A stretch of 64,000 nt of DNA, from the NCBI GenBank assembly GCA_947165975.1, contig CAMVCL010000001.1:59612-123611 (forward strand). The letters run 5' to 3'. The notes under the pieces were generated by a model. That model worked only from the letters and a program-made list of their open reading frames with translations. It was not told the origin of the DNA and ran no database searches. Positions 53,162-60,325 of the stretch are shown here, piece after piece. The DNA comes from an uncultured Candidatus Saccharibacteria bacterium (GTDB lineage Bacteria; Patescibacteriota; Saccharimonadia; Saccharimonadales; Saccharimonadaceae). Position numbers and translations under genes: made by a program. The first letter of the stretch is position 1; every line of letters begins with the position of its first letter.

Positions 53162-53186
53162 TGCACTTTAAAAAGGAGGGGATAAC

Positions 53187-54854
53187 ATGTCAAATGATCG
53201 ACCTATTTTCGTACTTGATACAAATGTTATCATAGATTATGTCGATGTAATTCCGGGCGAAGACGGTAAACCGCCAGTTGAACCAACTATAGATCTTTCA
53301 GATGCGCACATCGTGATTCCGTCAGTGGTCATCAGGGAACTCTCAAATTTCAAGAACGAGAAGACCGACCGTGGCAAGGCGGCACGCACGGCATTAAGAC
53401 GCCTGAGAAAACTAGCTGAGCATAATTTCTGCACCATTGGTGAGTCGTACTCACTGGATGCGGAGATTGAACCAATTAGCTGTTTCCAGGAATGTTGTAG
53501 TGTGAGTTTAGAAAAGCTCAAAGAGCTGTTTGATTCGGAACAGTTGATTTCAATTCTACCTGTACACAAAAACTTCCGCAAGGCTTTGCCGTTTCATCCG
53601 TCAGATGCTGATATGGATGGCCAGATTATTCTGACTGCACTAACTGTTGGAATGATTCAACATGGTCTGCCGATCGATGGTACCGCTAGTTTAAGTGACG
53701 TAAACGACACTTATTTTAATGACGTGATACTAGTGACTAACGATAATGGTTTAGCAATTCGTGCAAGAGAGAGGGGAATTAGAACCGTACGTTATGGCTA
53801 TAAATACCCGAAGCCTTACACAGGGCGTCGTGACGTGATTGTACCAAAAGAAGTATTTGACGAATTCTATAATTCACAAATAATTTCTTTGGAGTACTGG
53901 ACCGAACATATGCCTAATGAACCAAGTCTAGTGGCAAATGAGTTTATTGTGATGCATCTTGAAAACGAGACAGATTATCCGTGCGATTTCGACCCGACTT
54001 ACGATCCATATTTTTGCAATATTGGACGTTATGAGGTGCGCGAAGAAGCTATTGTAAGATTGAAATATATCAGGGAATTTCCTGTGGGGCTAAAAAATGC
54101 CGGCCAAGCTATTTATGCTGAGGCTTTGATGGACCCGAATATTTCGGCAGTGATTTGCGCAGGGCCAGCAGGTTCTGGTAAAACTTACATGGCAACTGTT
54201 TATGGTTATCAAGCTTGTAAAAATGGTGAGTTTATTGGCGTTACTGTAGTGCCTTGTGATTCGCGTAGCAAATTGGGGGCTTTACCTGGTGATCTTGATG
54301 AAAAGATGGACCCAGATGTTCAACCACTCAAGAATGCTTTAAGAAATTATCTTCTGAATGAGGATACCAAGCTAAAAAGGGAGCTTTCAAACTTGAAAAA
54401 GTTCGGCACGGGGGCAGAAGCGAAGAAGAAAGCGAAAGCACAGGGTAATGACGAAGAAACACCGGAAAAACGTTCGATTAAGGCTAAGTTAGCTGATCGC
54501 GTAGATTTGATTTGGGATAATTGGTTCTCCAATATACCGATCGAACATGCTCGTGGACGTGACTTTAGCTTTGAATTGGCTATCTATGATGAATTTCAAG
54601 ACCAAAACATCTCTCAGGCAGATACCTTAATCAAGCGCCTGGGAACGGATGGCAAGATTATTATCACAGGTGACATTGAGCAAATCCATGCTCCGTATAT
54701 TGATCCAACTAGCAGTGGACTGGTCTATGCATCAAGGATGCTGATTGGTAGCCCACTGGTCGCACAGGTCTGTTTCACCGAAGACGAGGTAATCCGTCAT
54801 CCTTTGGTCAAAATGGTCGCAACTAGACAAAAAAATAATGAGTTAAATCTGTAA
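53187..54854 (+). CDS. PIN-PhoH fusion protein (PhoH2/YlaK-like)
   Basis: 555 residues. N-terminal PIN nuclease domain: FVLDTNVIIDYVD (7-19), VIRELSNFKNEKTDRGKAAR, DGQIILTAL, VTNDNGLAIRARE. C-terminal PhoH ATPase: ICAGPAGSGKTYMATVYG (Walker A, about 323-334) and LAIYDEFQDQNISQ (Walker B, about 465). A Lys/Glu-rich insertion of about 45 residues (KLKRELSNLKKFGTGAEAKK onward, near 393-440) interrupts the ATPase and is longer than usual. PhoH2 proteins are ATP-dependent RNA helicase-nucleases. The leader may contain an attenuator. Confidence 0.9.
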   Translation: MSNDRPIFVLDTNVIIDYVDVIPGEDGKPPVEPTIDLSDAHIVIPSVVIRELSNFKNEKTDRGKAARTALRRLRKLAEHNFCTIGESYSLDAEIEPISCFQECCSVSLEKLKELFDSEQLISILPVHKNFRKALPFHPSDADMDGQIILTALTVGMIQHGLPIDGTASLSDVNDTYFNDVILVTNDNGLAIRARERGIRTVRYGYKYPKPYTGRRDVIVPKEVFDEFYNSQIISLEYWTEHMPNEPSLVANEFIVMHLENETDYPCDFDPTYDPYFCNIGRYEVREEAIVRLKYIREFPVGLKNAGQAIYAEALMDPNISAVICAGPAGSGKTYMATVYGYQACKNGEFIGVTVVPCDSRSKLGALPGDLDEKMDPDVQPLKNALRNYLLNEDTKLKRELSNLKKFGTGAEAKKKAKAQGNDEETPEKRSIKAKLADRVDLIWDNWFSNIPIEHARGRDFSFELAIYDEFQDQNISQADTLIKRLGTDGKIIITGDIEQIHAPYIDPTSSGLVYASRMLIGSPLVAQVCFTEDEVIRHPLVKMVATRQKNNELNL

Positions 54855-54908
54855 AACCATTCCAGTCTTAGACTGATTGAATGAACGATGACATTACTCC
54901 CACCTTTA

Positions 54909-54935
54909 ACCCCGCCGCTTGGCGGGGTATTCTAT
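54909..54935 (+). terminator. terminator of PIN-PhoH gene
   Basis: CCCCGCC-GCTT-GGCGGGG followed by TATTCT; the T-tract is weak, and the pth promoter overlaps its end. Confidence 0.6.
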
Positions 54936-54937
54936 GT

Positions 54938-54943
54938 TATAAT
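54938..54943 (+). promoter_or_regulatory. extended -10 box, leaderless start of pth
   Basis: TGTTATAAT ends 6 nt before the ATG at 54950. Confidence 0.65.
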
Positions 54944-54949
54944 GTTTTT

Positions 54950-55462
54950 ATGAAATTAATCGTTGGGCTAGGGAATCCAGAAAACAAATATAATTTTACG
55001 CGTCATAATACTGGTTTTTTGGTGTTAGACTATTATTTTAAAGTGAAGGGGTTGTCTTGGAGCGAAAAGCCTCGCTTAGGAGCGCTATGGGGACGCGAAG
55101 ATGATACGATTTTTATTAAGCCACAGGAATACTATAATGAATCTGGACGTGCAGTAGCGGCATATATGCATTATTATAAAATTTCAGCTTCTGATATTTT
55201 GGTGATCTGTGATGATTTTAATTTAGAATTCGGTAAAATTAGATACCGCGCTAGTGGTTCTGCGGGAGGGAATAATGGGCTAAAATCCATTATTACATCT
55301 ATCGGTACGGAAGACTTCCCACGTATACGAGTGGGGACGGCAAACGACGAGTTGCGCGCTAGGACAGGGGACGTGGATTTTGTCTTGTCAAAATTTACAG
55401 CGGCAGAAAAAGAAGCGCTTGGCGAAGTGCTCGATGAAGCCATTAGTAGAATAAGCCTCTAA
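54950..55462 (+). CDS. pth: peptidyl-tRNA hydrolase
   Basis: 170 residues. KLIVGLGNPENKYNFTRHNTGF (catalytic His20 region with Asn10 and His), FIKPQEYYNESGRAV, and CDDFNLEFGKIRYRASGSAGGNNGLKSI with DFPRIRVG are the Pth signature. It recycles peptidyl-tRNAs, matching the nearby smpB rescue function. The ATG at 54950 is chosen because the longer frame reads through the promoter and the upstream terminator. Confidence 0.96.
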   Translation: MKLIVGLGNPENKYNFTRHNTGFLVLDYYFKVKGLSWSEKPRLGALWGREDDTIFIKPQEYYNESGRAVAAYMHYYKISASDILVICDDFNLEFGKIRYRASGSAGGNNGLKSIITSIGTEDFPRIRVGTANDELRARTGDVDFVLSKFTAAEKEALGEVLDEAISRISL

Positions 55463-55496
55463 TATAAAACTGATATTTAAACTAGCGACATTACAT

Positions 55497-55692
55497 CTAT
55501 TTAGATGGCTGTTTGATGCAACGCACCATCCTCCCGCTGAACCTGCCGACGTTACTACTCTTGCTTGGGTTGACTTCAAAATCAGATAAGTACAAGGTAT
55601 CAACACCATTGCCAGCGTATCCAGACACAGAATAATAATACCCGTAGGTATTACGATCATAGACCGACGAGCCATTCACATACCCGGAAAAA
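55497..55692 (-). repeat. variable 3' tail of FISUMP gene 1
   Basis: The last 65 codons differ from the paralogue at 62712-62907 at many positions, mostly non-synonymous, directly beside a block of 433 identical bases. Confidence 0.7.
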
Positions 55693-57254
55693 ACAAAGTT
55701 GTTGGGATAGGAACGATAAACAGAAGACATAGTAGTACCTTTAGGAGTAGTACTAGAGTTTGATAATGATCCTGTACCACCCAAGGCAATATCTAGAACT
55801 CTAAAATCATCAACAACGGATCTTCCTGTTGGCAAATGCCATCCATCTGGGCATATATCACCTGGAGCAGTATAGTTAGAGCCATAGTCAAAACCATATT
55901 TGCCATGACCCGCTGTAGCTGAATACCAGTTGTAATAGTTGCCGTAGCTGTAGATGTTGCTAGATTGCGTGCTTGAGGTATTGTTGGCGAAGAGGGTAAT
56001 GTTGTTAGTGGCTAGCATAGACTGGTCGTCACATTCTGATGAGCTTGTTTGGCACCAGGCAGTAGTCATTGGGTCTATTGGGGTTGAGAGATGATTAGAA
56101 ATAGTTGGATTAGTTGCGTCATAGACATTTGTGAGTGGCAGAGATGGATTATTAGTATTAGAACCAGATAACTCAGGGGTATTATCCAATCTTAGGTTTT
56201 CAATCATCCAACACTTATTATCAGCCAGTTTAGCTACAGCATAGACATTGTTGTCGCGACTGTCTTTTAAGGCGGTTACTTCGCCCTTAGACATATAGTC
56301 ACAACCTCCCCAGTTTTGCATATCACCAGCAGATTTGACCCAGATTGCATAAAGAGACAGGCCATTAGTACTTATATCACTAGGTGCAGTGATAGTCTGG
56401 TTAGGACCATAGTTAGTACCAGAGTAGTCATAGGCTGTGTTCCAACCAGCAAAACCATAGCCATCTTTCTTGAAATTAGAGGCCCAGAGTCTGATGCCAT
56501 TAGTTAATTGTGAGCTTGTAGGGGTTTGTTGCCCCATCTCGCCTTGGACTGTGGTTAAGGAGTTATTGTTATAGCAGATCTTACCAGCAGGACAAGCTAC
56601 TGGACCTAGTTCTGGGTCTGGATTAGCTACAGCATAGAAGTTTACTGTGTTAGTGTAAGTACCTGATGCTTGTTCGGTACTAGCTTTAGCACCTATTTTG
56701 AACTTAATGGTTCTATTGTCTGCTGGGTTAGTGGTACTAATTAGAGCTATACCACCATTACCACGTTCTTCTGCGTTATCATTATTGTCTAATGGTAATC
56801 CTGCATAGCCTGATGCAGTAGAACCAGTACTACCGGATATCCAGTTAGTACCATTATCTACTGAATAGGAGTATCCCCATGTATCATCAGTGAAGTTAGC
56901 TAGTGAGCTTACTGTACCTGGAGTAGTAGATAGGTTAGTGAAGGTATAGCTATTATTGCTTGAATTAACTAGTGAAGATGTACCACCTTTTACTCCTACT
57001 GTGGTTAGTAGGTTATAGCCTTGTGAGGCATTAGTAGCTACAGTTACGTCTATGATATTACTATCACTAGCTGTACCAGGAGTTAAGTTATTGATGATAA
57101 GATCACCTGAGAGATTAAGTGAGATAGTAGGGTTGAAGGTGAAGCCGACGTCTACATTAGACTGATAAGACAGAGCTGATGCAGAATGATCGCAAACAAA
57201 AAGGCCAAGTATGGCCATGACAGTAAGCAATGTTGTTGAAGTTTTTGTTCTCAT
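55497..57254 (-). CDS. secreted FISUMP-domain surface protein 1
   Basis: 585 residues. Signal peptide 1-27 (cleavage after SASA), an N-terminal beta domain (28-215; WGYSYSVDNG, IGAKASTEQASGTYTNTV), a conserved GKICYNNNSLTTVQGEMGQQ linker, a Listeria-Bacteroides repeat (about 240-305; GYGFAGWNTAYDYSG), and a FISUMP domain (about 318-583; ALKDSRDNNVYAVAKLAD, NKCWMIENLRL, CPDGWHLPTGRS, ending GRMVRCIKQ). It is predicted to be released or held at the surface; no C-terminal anchor is seen. The start at 57254 leaves out an upstream in-frame extension that would bury the signal peptide. It shares long identical blocks with the gene at 62712-64000. Confidence 0.85.
   Translation of the reverse strand: MRTKTSTTLLTVMAILGLFVCDHSASALSYQSNVDVGFTFNPTISLNLSGDLIINNLTPGTASDSNIIDVTVATNASQGYNLLTTVGVKGGTSSLVNSSNNSYTFTNLSTTPGTVSSLANFTDDTWGYSYSVDNGTNWISGSTGSTASGYAGLPLDNNDNAEERGNGGIALISTTNPADNRTIKFKIGAKASTEQASGTYTNTVNFYAVANPDPELGPVACPAGKICYNNNSLTTVQGEMGQQTPTSSQLTNGIRLWASNFKKDGYGFAGWNTAYDYSGTNYGPNQTITAPSDISTNGLSLYAIWVKSAGDMQNWGGCDYMSKGEVTALKDSRDNNVYAVAKLADNKCWMIENLRLDNTPELSGSNTNNPSLPLTNVYDATNPTISNHLSTPIDPMTTAWCQTSSSECDDQSMLATNNITLFANNTSSTQSSNIYSYGNYYNWYSATAGHGKYGFDYGSNYTAPGDICPDGWHLPTGRSVVDDFRVLDIALGGTGSLSNSSTTPKGTTMSSVYRSYPNNFVFSGYVNGSSVYDRNTYGYYYSVSGYAGNGVDTLYLSDFEVNPSKSSNVGRFSGRMVRCIKQPSK
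55693..56125 (-). repeat. long repeat block 1, copy in FISUMP gene 1
   Basis: By eye identical over 433 bases to 62908-63340 (constant offset 7215). Confidence 0.85.
56525..56764 (-). repeat. long repeat block 2, copy in FISUMP gene 1
   Basis: Identical over 240 bases to 63761-64000, and probably longer since the window ends there (offset 7236). Confidence 0.85.
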
Positions 57255-57322
57255 TACATATGTCCGTGTATTAACTATTAATGTTTTAATATTAGCATAA
57301 TTACTTTGCGACCGCAAGCATA

Positions 57323-58363
57323 TCAAATTAAACCCCATTGATTGGCTCCGAGCGCCCGAACACGAGATTTGATTTCGAGAAGTGCAATGTTTTGATTAAA
57401 TACCTCTGGTGGAAGTTTAGCTATCTTCATGATCTCCTCGCCAGAGCGAAACCCCTCAGCTATTGTCTGCAAAATAAATGTTTCTATGTCCGTATCGCCC
57501 ATGAGATTGTTACTCTTCAAACTTCTTTGCTTCTTAAGATATTCTTCTGGAAATAGTACCTGCAGAATGTCATCGGGCGAAGTATACGGATAGGCACCTT
57601 GGCGAATCAATTTATTACAGCCTTGTGAATATGGACTAGTAATATTGCCTGGAACAGCAAACACTTCTTTACCTTGTGCAATGGCATGAGTGGCGGTATT
57701 AAGCGAGCCAGATTGCTCAGCAGCTTCAACTACGACCACAACATCCGAAAGTCCAGAAATCAAGCGATTGCGATAGAGAAAAGAAAGCTTACGATTAATA
57801 TGGCGTTTTTGATATGGAGCATGTGGTGGGGAATTGTCAATTGATGCGGTCTTGTAATTATCCCATTTCGAACCATCGAAGCCAGCTTCAGCTGGGGCGA
57901 GAGGAGCAAAAACTTCTGAACTAGGAGCATACTCAGAAATAATCGCGCCATGCTTATCGATAATCTCGCGCGCGAGATTTAGGTGATTTTTGGGATAAAT
58001 GTCATCAATACGGGTACCAAGTACAGCAATAGTCCTGCCATCGGCCGCCAAACAACCTCGATGCGCGATACTATCAATACCATAAGCGAGACCAGAAATA
58101 ATGATCACGCCATTTTTGGCGAGCTCGTAGGCGAGCTGATAGGCTATCTCTTCGCCATAACGCGTGTTGTGGCGAGAACCAACTATAGCAACAGTCTTGG
58201 GACGACTCTTGTAACCATTTTTTGACATATTTTGAGGTATTTTACCACGAAAATACAATGTTTTAGGCTTAAGCGCAATGGTATTTAATACCTCTGTAAA
58301 ATCCGTTTCTAGGGGTGTAATTTGGTTGATTTTTTCAAAAAAGTTGTTAAAAAGTGTTGACAT
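57323..58363 (-). CDS. dprA: DNA-processing protein DprA, with internal insertion
   Basis: 346 residues. The Rossmann-fold DprA domain shows VAIVGSRHNTRYGEEIA (57-75), IISGLAYGIDSIAHRGCL (88-105), AVLGTRIDDIYPKNH, then YRNRLISGLSDVVVVVEAA (197-214) and GSLNTATHAIAQGKEVFAVPG. The C-terminal winged-helix DML1-like part ends RVRALGANQWGLI. An insertion of about 42 residues (151-192; APLAPAEAGFDGSKWDNYK and following) separates SEYAP from the NRxIxGLS motif, where most DprA proteins have about 10. DprA loads RecA on incoming DNA in natural transformation. AGGAG precedes the ATG. Confidence 0.93.
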   Translation of the reverse strand: MSTLFNNFFEKINQITPLETDFTEVLNTIALKPKTLYFRGKIPQNMSKNGYKSRPKTVAIVGSRHNTRYGEEIAYQLAYELAKNGVIIISGLAYGIDSIAHRGCLAADGRTIAVLGTRIDDIYPKNHLNLAREIIDKHGAIISEYAPSSEVFAPLAPAEAGFDGSKWDNYKTASIDNSPPHAPYQKRHINRKLSFLYRNRLISGLSDVVVVVEAAEQSGSLNTATHAIAQGKEVFAVPGNITSPYSQGCNKLIRQGAYPYTSPDDILQVLFPEEYLKKQRSLKSNNLMGDTDIETFILQTIAEGFRSGEEIMKIAKLPPEVFNQNIALLEIKSRVRALGANQWGLI

Positions 58364-58385
58364 TTTAATTCTCCTGTGCTATAAT
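58357..58385 (+). promoter_or_regulatory. exact consensus promoter for second free-standing RNA
   Basis: TTGACA (58357-58362), a 17-nt spacer ending TGTGC, TATAAT (58380-58385). The -35 box overlaps the dprA start codon on the other strand. Confidence 0.8.
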
Positions 58386-58390
58386 TAAGA

Positions 58391-58700
58391 CAGTTGGTAC
58401 GCAAAAAGCGTGCCACACCGCACCTAAATAAGTTATAATTTCAGCTATACTACTTCCAGTATAGCAGAAGTTGCGAGCTTTTGAAACCCTTTCGGGCTTA
58501 AGATTTCTTCATGGTTTTAAGTTTTATAAGTATTACCTCCACTTTGAAAGGCCACTTTCGAAGGCTTAGCAATCCCTCTAACCGGCGGGCCCCAATTTGT
58601 GTGAGGTGGGTTACGCTCCGGGGTTCACCCGGTATAGTAGTGAAGCGTTAGAGGGCCAAAATAGCCTCAGGTGATGCCCACCCTTACCTGAGGCTTTTTT
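58391..58700 (+). ncRNA. unidentified structured RNA between dprA and 58741 gene
   Basis: About 310 nt with a perfect promoter and a strong terminator. Stems seen: GGTACGC-AAAAA-GCGTGCC (58395-58413), GCTATACT-ACTTCC-AGTATAGC (about 58444-58465), a closing helix CCCTCTAAC/GTTAGAGGG (58572-58580 with 58647-58655) enclosing a GC-rich domain (CGGCGGGCCCC; CTCCGGGGTTCACCCGG), and the terminator. The RNase P, tmRNA and bacterial SRP core motifs I know are not visible. It could be a lineage-specific form of one of these. Confidence 0.65.
58664..58700 (+). terminator. terminator of second free-standing RNA
   Basis: GCCTCAGGT pairs with ACCTGAGGC around a 13-nt loop, followed by six T. Confidence 0.9.
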
Positions 58701-58728
58701 GATGTTTTCTGATTATGTTTTTACGTGC

Positions 58729-58734
58729 TATGAT
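58729..58734 (+). promoter_or_regulatory. extended -10 box, leaderless start of 58741 gene
   Basis: TGCTATGAT ends 6 nt before the ATG at 58741. Confidence 0.6.
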
Positions 58735-58740
58735 TATTGT

Positions 58741-59631
58741 ATGGACGAACAAAACCCGCTTGGAGACCAAGAAAAAAGTAAATTCGAACGAGAGTCCGAA
58801 ATGATCGAACAATCGGCCGATGCACGTGCGGAGTTAAAAGCTAAGTTAGACCGCGGCGAGATTAGTGGCGCTGAGTACAATAGAGCAGTGATGGACTTAA
58901 TGGTCCTTAAAGAAGAAAAGAAGGAACCACAACGAAGCAAAGAGAAAGACAAGAAGGCTCTTATAATTGTCGTCATTGTCATGATCCTATCTGCTATTCC
59001 GGCCATCATATATCTCAGTTGGCGTTTTTATTTCCAAAATAGTTTGACCGCGAATATGGTGCCGAACTACTATAATGAACAGAAACCAACAATCAATAGC
59101 GAGCCAGTCCAAATTAAAGTAGAGGGGAATGAAACGGGAACTTTTAAAGGACGGGAGATTGGGATTACCTATAAATACTATTACGATATTGCGGGCGTCG
59201 TAACAAGCGTCAAGGATTATTGGAATTTCGATGATTATGATTCTTTGGTACCACGAGATGTCTGTATAGCTTGGGGCGAACTGGCTGAGGCTTATTATCA
59301 GAAGAATGTTGAATTCTCTCAAGGAGAAAGGAACTGCAAGCCAAAAGTTGATGGAGCAGAGATTGAAGATTATAACTCAAAAGTCATTCGGGGACCCTTC
59401 GGAAATAGGATTTATTCTTTAAGGAACTTCTCCAATAATCATTTGATTCCAAGTACGGCCGATATTAGAGGAAAGATCTTTGCATTAAAGCCCGGCGAAA
59501 AAGTTCGATTGTCTGGTTATTTGGTAAGGGTCAGATATGGCGGATTGACTCTAGACTCTAGCTCTACACGAGAAGATACTGGCAATGGGGCTTGCGAAGT
59601 ATTCTATGTAACCAACGTGGACGATTTATAA
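58741..59631 (+). CDS. hypothetical single-pass membrane protein
   Basis: 296 residues. About 75 charged cytoplasmic residues include a SHOCT-like stretch (ELKAKLDRGEISGAEYNRAV). A membrane segment follows (about 76-98; ALIIVVIVMILSAIPAIIYL), then an external domain of about 190 residues with two Cys (DVCIAWGEL; ERNCKP) and a beta-rich end (KVRLSGYLVRVRYGGL). No firm family. The start at 58741 is supported by the -10 box 6 nt upstream; an earlier in-frame ATG would lie before that promoter. Confidence 0.65.
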   Translation: MDEQNPLGDQEKSKFERESEMIEQSADARAELKAKLDRGEISGAEYNRAVMDLMVLKEEKKEPQRSKEKDKKALIIVVIVMILSAIPAIIYLSWRFYFQNSLTANMVPNYYNEQKPTINSEPVQIKVEGNETGTFKGREIGITYKYYYDIAGVVTSVKDYWNFDDYDSLVPRDVCIAWGELAEAYYQKNVEFSQGERNCKPKVDGAEIEDYNSKVIRGPFGNRIYSLRNFSNNHLIPSTADIRGKIFALKPGEKVRLSGYLVRVRYGGLTLDSSSTREDTGNGACEVFYVTNVDDL

Positions 59632-59636
59632 CAAGT

Positions 59637-59663
59637 AAAAACCCTGACAATTGCCAGGGTTTT
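59637..59663. terminator. bidirectional terminator
   Basis: AAAACCCTG pairs with CCAGGGTTTT; T-runs on both strands serve the 58741 gene and the small minus-strand genes. Confidence 0.8.
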
Positions 59664-59683
59664 AAGGTGCGATGGTCATAAGG

Positions 59684-59962
59684 TTAATTACCAAAAACTC
59701 TAGCATAGAGGCCTTCAATCTCGGTATCGGTAGCGACGACTAATTCTTCGATAAATTCCTGATATTGTTCGGTGAGGATGTCCACTTTTAATTCATAGAA
59801 ATCCTCTAGGGCATTAAGGGATACTTTGTATATTTTGTTATTGGCTTCATTCAAGAAATCATCGAATAGGCTCAACTCTTCATCTTGGTATTGCAAAACT
59901 GCACATGTGATCAATTCTTCGCGCTTACGCTCAATCTCGTTTTTTTGAGATTTTACGCGCAC
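59684..59962 (-). CDS. small acidic helical protein (second of pair)
   Basis: 92 residues if started at GTG 59962, which has AGGAG ten nt upstream inside the preceding gene; a longer ATG start at 59998 (104 residues) is possible. The protein is almost all helix and acidic (YQDEELSLFDDFLNEANNKI; LTEQYQEFIEELVV). It resembles its upstream neighbour in size and helical style and forms a two-gene unit with it. No family recognised. Confidence 0.5.
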   Translation of the reverse strand: MRVKSQKNEIERKREELITCAVLQYQDEELSLFDDFLNEANNKIYKVSLNALEDFYELKVDILTEQYQEFIEELVVATDTEIEGLYARVFGN

Positions 59963-60233
59963 GTTTTTTCTGCTCCTTTTGTTCAAGCATTTCTGCAAAA
60001 AGTTTTTTGACCTTTTCGCTGGAAGCCTCGTCTAATTCATCAAGTAATCGATTTTTTTCTCTGTTGAGAAATTTTACTTTTGTTTTGACGTGCTCCTTTG
60101 AAGGACAATCGCCTTTTTTGCATTGGTCATAATAAGAAAGGAACGCTTCGTTGACGAGATTCTCGTATTTGCGCTCATAATATCTTCTTATTGCAGTTCT
60201 TTTACCTTTGACCGTTAAAATGTTAATGGACAT
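59931..60233 (-). CDS. small basic helical protein (first of pair)
   Basis: 100 residues, Lys/Arg-rich and helical (AIRRYYERKYENLVNEAFLS; FLNREKNRLLDELDEASSEK), ending in a basic tail KKRARKISKKRD. A GGGGGTGG site lies just before the ATG. Two Cys flank GD in KKGDCPSKEH. It overlaps the next gene. The contrast of basic first and acidic second partner could reflect a complex. Possibly a nucleic-acid-binding protein; no family recognised. Confidence 0.5.
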   Translation of the reverse strand: MSINILTVKGKRTAIRRYYERKYENLVNEAFLSYYDQCKKGDCPSKEHVKTKVKFLNREKNRLLDELDEASSEKVKKLFAEMLEQKEQKKRARKISKKRD

Positions 60234-60313
60234 TTTACCACCCCCTTAAATTTATATTATATCATATGATATTTTATTTGTCAATGCGCTTAAGCTGGAC
60301 TTGACAAGTGTGG

Positions 60314-60319
60314 TATGAT
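60314..60319 (+). promoter_or_regulatory. extended -10 box, leaderless start of topA
   Basis: TGGTATGAT ends 6 nt before the ATG at 60326. Confidence 0.65.
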
Positions 60320-60325
60320 AATTAT

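Noticed and set aside
54881-54949. N-terminal extension of Pth
   Set aside because: It reads through the upstream terminator and the TATAAT box; the family starts at MKLIVGLGNPE.
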